Positions 8,564 through 12,664 of a stretch of DNA of 12,664 bases are shown in pieces (within the stretch, counting starts at the first letter, position 1; each line of letters starts with the position of its first letter). The notes beneath the pieces were generated by a model. That model was not told the DNA's origin and did no database searches. It saw nothing but the letters and a program-made list of their open reading frames with translations. Made by a program: the position numbers and the translations under genes. Origin of the DNA: a bacterium (lineage in GTDB: Bacteria; Planctomycetota; UBA11346); the NCBI GenBank assembly GCA_020049615.1, contig JAIFKN010000308.1, positions 1-12,664 on the forward strand. The letters run 5' to 3'.

Positions 8564-8592
8564 TTGCCCAGGCGGCCCTCAAGGCGTAGCAT
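8564..8592 (+). promoter_or_regulatory. Possible promoter for cheA-cheW
   Basis: TTGCCC at 8564-8569 and TAGCAT at 8587-8592 are separated by exactly 17 bases. Transcription would start near 8599, just ahead of the GGAGG ribosome binding site at 8601-8605. This would let cheA-cheW be made apart from the two large upstream genes. It is a pattern match without further support. Confidence 0.4.
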
Positions 8593-8600
8593 TGCCCTAC

Positions 8601-8605
8601 GGAGG
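8601..8605 (+). promoter_or_regulatory. Ribosome binding site of cheA
   Basis: GGAGG ends four bases before ATG 8610. It decides the start in favour of this ATG over the in-frame TTG at 8592, which would overlap the site and add six residues (MPYGGS) not expected before an Hpt domain. Confidence 0.65.
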
Positions 8606-8609
8606 CTCC

Positions 8610-10811
8610 ATGGGCGACCTTGACGGCTTGGTGAAGGAGTTTCTGGTCGAGAGCTACGAGAACCTCGACCGCCTCGACAAGGAATTCCTGCAGCTGGAAC
8701 AGAACCCGGGCAACCGCGAGGTCATCGCCTCGATCTTCCGGACCATCCATACGGTGAAGGGGACCAGCGGCTTCTTCGGCTTCGAGAAGCTGCAGGCCGT
8801 GGCCCACGCTGGCGAGAATCTGCTGGCCAAGCTGCGCGACGGCGTGCTGACCCTGGATTCCGACATGGGCAGCGCCCTGCTGCGCACCGTCGACGCGATC
8901 CGCGCCATCCTCGGTGAGATCGAACGGGGAGGCACCGAGGGCGCGCAGGCGTATCCCCAGCTGATTGCTGAACTGGAGGCTCTGGTGCGCGGCGGAATCG
9001 CCTCTGCTGCAGCAGCACCGGCCAAGCCTGCGGGACCCGCGCCGACTCCGGCTGCAGCGTCAGCCACGAGCACGGCCCCATCTGTCGAAGTCCTTGCCGT
9101 CAAGTCGGGCGAGGCGCCGCCGTCCACGGCCGCTGCCGGCACCTCCGTCGCGGACCAGAGCCTGCGCGTCGACGTACGCGTGCTCGACCGCTTGATGAAC
9201 CTGGTCGGCGAACTCGTGCTGACCCGCAACCAGATCCTGCAGCATGCCGGATCGGCCGCCTCCGGAGCCCTCGCCACCACCGGCAAGCGCCTCGACAACA
9301 TCACCTCGCAACTGCAGGAAGAGGTGATGAAGACGCGTATGCAGCCGATCGAGACGGTGTGGGGGAAGCTGCCGCGCGTGGTCCGCGATCTCAGCAAGCA
9401 GATCGGCAAGCAGGTCCGCCTGGAGATGGAGGGCAAGGATACCGAGCTCGACAAGTCGATCATCGAGGCGATCAAGGATCCGCTCACCCATATGGTGCGC
9501 AACTCGGTCGACCACGGCGTGGAGAACCCCGACAAGCGCGTCGCCGCCGGCAAGCCGGCCGAAGGCTGCATCCTGCTGCGCGCCTACCACGAGGGCGGCA
9601 AGGTGACGATCCAGATCCGCGACGATGGCGGGGGCATCGATCCGGCCCGCATCCGTGCCAAGGCGGTGGAGAAGGGCGTGCTCACCGCCGAGCAGGCGGC
9701 CAAGCTGCCCGAGCGCGAGGTGCTGAACCTCATCTTCGCCCCGGGCTTCAGCACCGCCGAGCAGGTGACCAACATCAGCGGGCGTGGCGTCGGCATGGAT
9801 GTCGTCCGGACCAACATCGAGCGTATCGGCGGCACCGTGGATCTCGCCAGCCAGGTCGGCCAGGGCACGGTCATCACCATCAAGATCCCCCTGACCCTGG
9901 CGATCATCCCAGCCCTGGTCGTCACCAGCGGCGGCGAGCGCTTCGCCATTCCGCAGGTCAACCTGCTCGAGCTGGTGCGCATTGAGAAAGACAAGGTCGC
10001 TGCCGCCATCGAGGACGTCTACGGCGCTCCGGTCTACCGCCTGCGCGGTCAGTTGCTGCCGCTGATCTACCTGAGCAAGGAACTCGGCCTGCCTGCATCG
10101 GACGCAACCTCGGTCAACATCGTCGTGCTGCAGGCCGACGTGACCCAGTTCGGCGTGGTCGTCGACAGCGTGCTCGATACCGGCGAGATCGTGGTGAAGC
10201 CCCTCGACAAGCAGTTGAAGAACCTCGCCGTCTTCGCCGGAGCGACGATCATGGGCGACGGCAATGTCGCCCTCATCCTCGACGTCTTCGGCCTGGGCAG
10301 CCGGGCGCATGCGGTCGGCAAGGGTCGTGAAACCAAGGCCGCTACGACGAGCACGGTTGGCGAGAACAAGGAGCCGTTGTTGCTGTTCCAGAGTCCGGAC
10401 GACGGCCGCATGGCCATCCCCCTGTCCCAGGTGGTGCGTCTGGAGGAGATGGAGGCGGCCAAGGTCGAGGCAGCCGGCGAGGTGGAGGTGGTGCAGTACC
10501 GTGGCGAGATCCTGCCGCTGGTGCGCGTCTTCCAGGTACTGCCGGAACGGCGGCGCAATCCGCGCAATCCGGACGCCGGCGTCGCGCCGGACGTCCTCCC
10601 GGTCGTCGTCCACAGCCACAACGGCCGGCATGTCGGCTTGGTGGTCGGCAAGATCCTCGACACGGTCGAGGAGTCGATCAAGTTGCAGCGCTCGGCCAGC
10701 CGCGCCGGAATCAAGGGCTGCATCGTCATCAACAGCAAGGTGACCGAGATCCTCGATGTCGAATCGGTGGTGCGCACCGTCGTGCCCGACTTCTACAAGG
10801 CCCAGCCATGA
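8610..10811 (+). CDS. cheA: Chemotaxis-type histidine kinase CheA with two C-terminal CheW-like domains
   Basis: This 733-residue kinase autophosphorylates on its Hpt domain and normally passes phosphate to CheY-type regulators at receptor-CheW arrays. Residues 1 to about 110 are Hpt, with the phospho-acceptor H47 in FRTIHTVKGTSGFFGF. A Pro/Ala-rich linker (about 130-183) stands where a CheY-binding P2 domain would be. The dimerisation domain starts at S184 (LDRLMNLVGELVLTRNQ). The catalytic ATPase has an intact N box (H294-MVRNSVDHG), G1 (DDGGGID, 338-344), F box (FAPGFSTA, from 376) and G2 (GRGVGMD, 391-397). A CheW-like P5 domain (about 441-575) follows. A second CheW-like domain (about 586-733; PLLLFQSPDDGRMAIPLSQV, then YRGEILPLVRVF) is an addition to the E. 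coli plan. All catalytic motifs are present, so it should be active. It overlaps cheW by ATGA, implying translational coupling. No CheY, CheB, CheR or receptor gene lies in the window, so the output is unknown. Start supported by GGAGG at 8601. Confidence 0.96.
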   Translation: MGDLDGLVKEFLVESYENLDRLDKEFLQLEQNPGNREVIASIFRTIHTVKGTSGFFGFEKLQAVAHAGENLLAKLRDGVLTLDSDMGSALLRTVDAIRAILGEIERGGTEGAQAYPQLIAELEALVRGGIASAAAAPAKPAGPAPTPAAASATSTAPSVEVLAVKSGEAPPSTAAAGTSVADQSLRVDVRVLDRLMNLVGELVLTRNQILQHAGSAASGALATTGKRLDNITSQLQEEVMKTRMQPIETVWGKLPRVVRDLSKQIGKQVRLEMEGKDTELDKSIIEAIKDPLTHMVRNSVDHGVENPDKRVAAGKPAEGCILLRAYHEGGKVTIQIRDDGGGIDPARIRAKAVEKGVLTAEQAAKLPEREVLNLIFAPGFSTAEQVTNISGRGVGMDVVRTNIERIGGTVDLASQVGQGTVITIKIPLTLAIIPALVVTSGGERFAIPQVNLLELVRIEKDKVAAAIEDVYGAPVYRLRGQLLPLIYLSKELGLPASDATSVNIVVLQADVTQFGVVVDSVLDTGEIVVKPLDKQLKNLAVFAGATIMGDGNVALILDVFGLGSRAHAVGKGRETKAATTSTVGENKEPLLLFQSPDDGRMAIPLSQVVRLEEMEAAKVEAAGEVEVVQYRGEILPLVRVFQVLPERRRNPRNPDAGVAPDVLPVVVHSHNGRHVGLVVGKILDTVEESIKLQRSASRAGIKGCIVINSKVTEILDVESVVRTVVPDFYKAQP

Positions 10812-11260
10812 TCGACGTCGCCAGCCAGAGCCGGCAGTACTGCACCTTCCGCCTCGCCCAGTACCACTGCGGGATCGATGTCCTCGCGGTGCACGAGATC
10901 CTCCGCCACCAGCCGATGACCCGTGTGCCGCTGGCACCGCCGGTGGTCAAGGGCCTGATCAACCTGCGCGGGCAGATCATCACCGCCCTCGACATGCGGA
11001 CCCGCCTTGGCTTCCCACCTCGCGAAGATGGCAAGAAGCCGGTCAACATCGTGGTTGGACTCGGCGCAGGCGGCGAGGAGAGCGTCGCCGCCCTGCTGGT
11101 CGACGAGATCGGCGATGTGATCGACATCGACCCGACGACCTGCGAACTGCCGCCGGACACCATCCATGGCGCAGTGCGCGACCTCATCCTGTCGGTGAGC
11201 AAGCGTGAGAAGGGACTGCTGCTGATCCTCGACACCGCCAAGGCGATGAAGATCGAGTAG
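10808..11260 (+). CDS. cheW: CheW chemotaxis adaptor
   Basis: This is a 150-residue single-domain CheW, about the usual length. It has the family signature VVKGLINLRGQIITALDMRT and a GIDVLAVHEIL stretch near the N-terminus. CheW couples receptors to CheA by binding the receptor tip and the CheA P5 domain. The start ATG overlaps the cheA stop (ATGA), so the two are almost certainly co-translated and made in a fixed ratio. Because no chemoreceptor is encoded nearby, its partner may be a receptor encoded elsewhere or, speculatively, one of the PATAN membrane proteins upstream. It ends 11 bp before the convergent end of the IclR-type gene, with no obvious hairpin terminator between. Confidence 0.95.
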   Translation: MIDVASQSRQYCTFRLAQYHCGIDVLAVHEILRHQPMTRVPLAPPVVKGLINLRGQIITALDMRTRLGFPPREDGKKPVNIVVGLGAGGEESVAALLVDEIGDVIDIDPTTCELPPDTIHGAVRDLILSVSKREKGLLLILDTAKAMKIE

Positions 11261-11271
11261 CTTCCGCCGCG

Positions 11272-11958
11272 TCAGCCATTGCCGCGTAGCGAGTCGGCGA
11301 TGGCGATGGCGGCGGGGCGGAGCGCAGTTGCCACCTCCTCCGGGGGATGCAGCGCGTAGTCGGTCATCCCGGCGATGGCCGCTACCGGCGGAGCCTCCGG
11401 CATCGCACCAGGGATGGCGATGGCGACCGAACCGGTGGTCGCATGGACATTCCGCTGGATGGCGAAGCCGCGTCGGCGTATGGCGGCGATCTCGGAGGCT
11501 GCCGTCCGCCAGGGCCCGGAGGAGCAAGCCTCCAGCGCCATGCCGATGGATGAGTGCTCGGCCGGCAGGGTGCCGGTGCGGCGCAGTCCCTCCTCGATCG
11601 GGCGTCCGCGTGCGGCATGCAGCAGGTAGCAGACCCGACCTTGCCACAGCACTCCGAGGGCGACGCCGTAGCGGCTGCGCAGTTTGCGCAGCACCGGCAG
11701 CGCTGCGGCGAGCAGGCCCGAGCCGTTCAGGCATTGCGCCGCGAGCAGGTGGATGCCGGGACCTGGCCGGTAGCGGCGCCCGCCATCCTGTTCGGCAAGG
11801 CCGAGGTCGCGCAGCGTGCCCAGCAGGCGGTTTGCGCGTGTCGGTTCCCAGTCCATCTGCCGGGCGAGTTCGCGTGAACCGATCCCCTGGCCATGGTCGC
11901 AGAGCCTCTGCAGCAAGGCGATTCCGTCGGCGAGGGACTGGTTGGGCTGCGCGGGCAT
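11272..11958 (-). CDS. IclR-family transcriptional regulator
   Basis: This 228-residue protein has an N-terminal winged helix-turn-helix of IclR type (about residues 8-70: ADGIALLQRLCDHGQGIGSR, then ELARQMDWEPTRANRLLGTL with the recognition helix around PTRANRLLGTL). A C-terminal effector-binding domain follows (VALGVLWQGRVCYLLHAARG, then RGFAIQRN). It is slightly short of the usual length of about 250 residues. IclR proteins commonly control sugar or aromatic-acid catabolic genes and often regulate a divergent neighbour. Here that neighbour is the FAD-dependent oxidoreductase 179 bp away, which makes that gene the likely target. It is convergent to cheW and probably unrelated to the signalling cluster. 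ATG 11958 has only a weak upstream purine stretch. An arm of the large inverted repeat begins six bases before this start. Confidence 0.88.
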   Translation of the reverse strand: MPAQPNQSLADGIALLQRLCDHGQGIGSRELARQMDWEPTRANRLLGTLRDLGLAEQDGGRRYRPGPGIHLLAAQCLNGSGLLAAALPVLRKLRSRYGVALGVLWQGRVCYLLHAARGRPIEEGLRRTGTLPAEHSSIGMALEACSSGPWRTAASEIAAIRRRGFAIQRNVHATTGSVAIAIPGAMPEAPPVAAIAGMTDYALHPPEEVATALRPAAIAIADSLRGNG

Positions 11959-11963
11959 CTTGT

Positions 11964-12098
11964 CATTGCCCCAGGGGTTAGGGTTTAGGGGTTAGGGTCG
12001 TGTGGAAGGGGCCGGTCATAGGTGATATGAATGGATGCATCGTCATGGTCCCCAGCGTTCTGTGTCTACGGCCCTAACCCCTAACCCCTGGGGCAATG
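11964..12098. repeat. 135-bp inverted repeat with TTAGGG-like units, possibly MITE-like
   Basis: The left arm (11964-12000) and right arm (12069-12098) are inverted copies. The outer 20 bases (11964-11983 and 12079-12098) are perfectly complementary and each carries the palindrome CCCCAGGGG or its complement. Inside that, the arms continue as 7-bp units of GTTAGGG type: the left arm has one unit (TTTAGGG, 11984-11990) more than the right. The 68-bp centre (12001-12068) is less GC-rich and includes the palindrome GATGCATC. The element fills most of the divergent space between the IclR gene and the oxidoreductase gene. It could be a small non-autonomous mobile element, an extragenic repeat family, or a regulatory structure. 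No transposase gene is nearby, and no target-site duplication is evident. Confidence 0.7.
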
Positions 12099-12101
12099 GG
12101 G

Positions 12102-12128
12102 TTGCCTTTGTCTCAATGATGCTAATAT
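12102..12128 (+). promoter_or_regulatory. Possible promoter of the FAD-dependent oxidoreductase gene
   Basis: TTGCCT at 12102-12107 and TAATAT at 12123-12128 are 15 bases apart, a short but usable spacing. This is the most A/T-rich stretch in the region. The start of transcription would fall at about 12135, giving a nearly leaderless message for ATG 12138, which has no Shine-Dalgarno sequence. Confidence 0.45.
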
Positions 12129-12132
12129 AGCA
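12120..12132. promoter_or_regulatory. Palindrome over the -10 region, candidate operator
   Basis: TGCTA-ATA-TAGCA is a perfect 5-bp inverted repeat around three bases and covers the proposed -10 hexamer. Its position suits a repressor site, and the divergent IclR-family gene supplies a candidate protein. It is short, so chance cannot be excluded. Confidence 0.3.
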
Positions 12133-12137
12133 CCATT

Positions 12138-12664
12138 ATGCCAGACGCAACCCTCGCCTCCGGTCCCGCCATCAGCGAAACCCTGACCGCCGACCTGTGT
12201 GTCGTCGGAGGCGGCATGGCCGGCATCTGCGCCGCCCTCGCCGCCGCCCGCCACGGGCTGCAGGTCGTGCTGGTGCACGACCGGGCGGTGCTCGGCGGCA
12301 ACGCCAGCAGCGAGGTGCGCATGTGGATCTGCGGCGCGCACGGTCGCGACGCCAAGGAGACCGGGCTGATCGAGGAGCTCCAACTGCTGAACCTGAGGCG
12401 GAACCGGCAGCTGAGCTATCCGGTGTGGGACACCGTGCTGTTCGAGGCCGTGTGCCTGCATCCGGGCATCACCGCCGTGCTGACCTGCGCGGTCACCGAT
12501 GTCGAGATGGATGGCTCGGACGGCATCGCCGCCGTGCGTGCCTGGCACCTCACCCGCCAGCGCTGGATCCGGGTCGAGGCGAGGATGTTCGCCGACTGCT
12601 CGGGTGATTCGGTGCTGCGTCTGTCCGGAGCGCAGACGCGCTGGGGCCGCGAGGCGAAGAGCGA
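12138..12664 (+). CDS. FAD-dependent oxidoreductase, N-terminal part (runs off the window)
   Basis: The first 175 codons of a flavoprotein are present. A dinucleotide-binding fold follows a short N-terminal tail: ADLCVVGGGMAGICAALAAA contains the GxGxxG motif, and an acidic residue follows beta-2 (VVLVHDRAVLGGNASSEVRM). The motif LGGNASSEVRMW followed by ETGLIEEL, and FADCSGDSVL later, are typical of the FAD_oxidored-type family that is frequent in Planctomycetes and Lentisphaerae genomes. Members often lie beside carbohydrate-degradation genes. The substrate is not known. ATG 12138 is chosen because it directly precedes the expected N-terminus and follows a good -10 box. The gene is divergent from the IclR-family gene, its probable regulator. 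The frame stays open to the last base, so the rest lies outside the window. Confidence 0.88.
   Translation, partial: MPDATLASGPAISETLTADLCVVGGGMAGICAALAAARHGLQVVLVHDRAVLGGNASSEVRMWICGAHGRDAKETGLIEELQLLNLRRNRQLSYPVWDTVLFEAVCLHPGITAVLTCAVTDVEMDGSDGIAAVRAWHLTRQRWIRVEARMFADCSGDSVLRLSGAQTRWGREAKS

Noticed and set aside
8592..8609. TTG at 8592 as start of cheA
   Set aside because: It precedes and overlaps the GGAGG ribosome binding site. ATG 8610 gives the usual Hpt start with good spacing.
9060..10937. Long minus-strand open frame (625 codons) opposite cheA and the start of cheW
   Set aside because: The plus strand encodes a complete CheA with all catalytic motifs. The minus frame has His/Asp/Leu-rich non-family sequence expected from antisense reading of such genes.
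11261..11271. Terminator between cheW and the IclR-type gene
   Set aside because: Only 11 bases separate the two stops, and no stem-loop with a T-run is present there.
11964..12098. A real telomere or replicon end because of the TTAGGG-like units
   Set aside because: The units are few, are arranged as inverted arms around an internal centre, and coding sequence continues normally on both sides.

Overview
The window is G+C-rich (roughly two thirds by eye), with strong G/C preference at third codon positions. Three things point to the Planctomycetes-Verrucomicrobia-Lentisphaerae group, most likely a planctomycete: a prepilin-like protein of the kind expanded in that group, a FAD-dependent oxidoreductase of a type common there, and very large PATAN/PEGA/beta-propeller proteins. 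This placement is inference, because no rRNA or marker gene is present.

Layout. Positions 1-90 hold the last 29 codons of an unidentified plus-strand gene. Its stop codon abuts the stop codon of a minus-strand prepilin-like gene (91-819). A 200-bp divergent intergenic region (820-1019) follows and contains a strong nested inverted repeat resembling a REP doublet (REPIN). From 1020 to 11260 four plus-strand genes follow one another: PATAN protein 1 (1020-5052), PATAN protein 2 (5157-8549), cheA (8610-10811) and cheW (10808-11260, ATGA overlap with cheA). Convergent to cheW is a minus-strand IclR-family regulator (11272-11958). A 179-bp divergent region (11959-12137) contains a 135-bp inverted repeat with TTAGGG-like units. 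Last is the 5' part of a FAD-dependent oxidoreductase gene (12138 to the window end).

How the genes may work together. The two large proteins share an order: PATAN (DUF4388) domain, small winged-helix-like segment, one transmembrane helix, long helical region, PEGA domain, PQQ-like beta-propeller. They lie directly upstream of a CheA kinase with two C-terminal CheW-like domains and of a CheW adaptor. No methyl-accepting receptor, CheR, CheB or CheY is visible. The most interesting reading is a chemosensory-type kinase module in which two envelope-spanning PATAN proteins take the place of chemoreceptors or act as scaffold or output. This is inference from gene order and domains.

PATAN protein 1 appears to carry a frameshift near 1070-1078 inside its PATAN domain. 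The conserved N-terminus lies in one frame and the rest of the protein in another. This could be real inactivation, an alternative start, or a sequence error.

Several starts have promoter-like hexamers very close upstream and no Shine-Dalgarno sequence (1020 and 12138), suggesting leaderless mRNAs. PATAN protein 2 and cheA have clear ribosome binding sites. No tRNA, rRNA, CRISPR array or transposase gene was seen.
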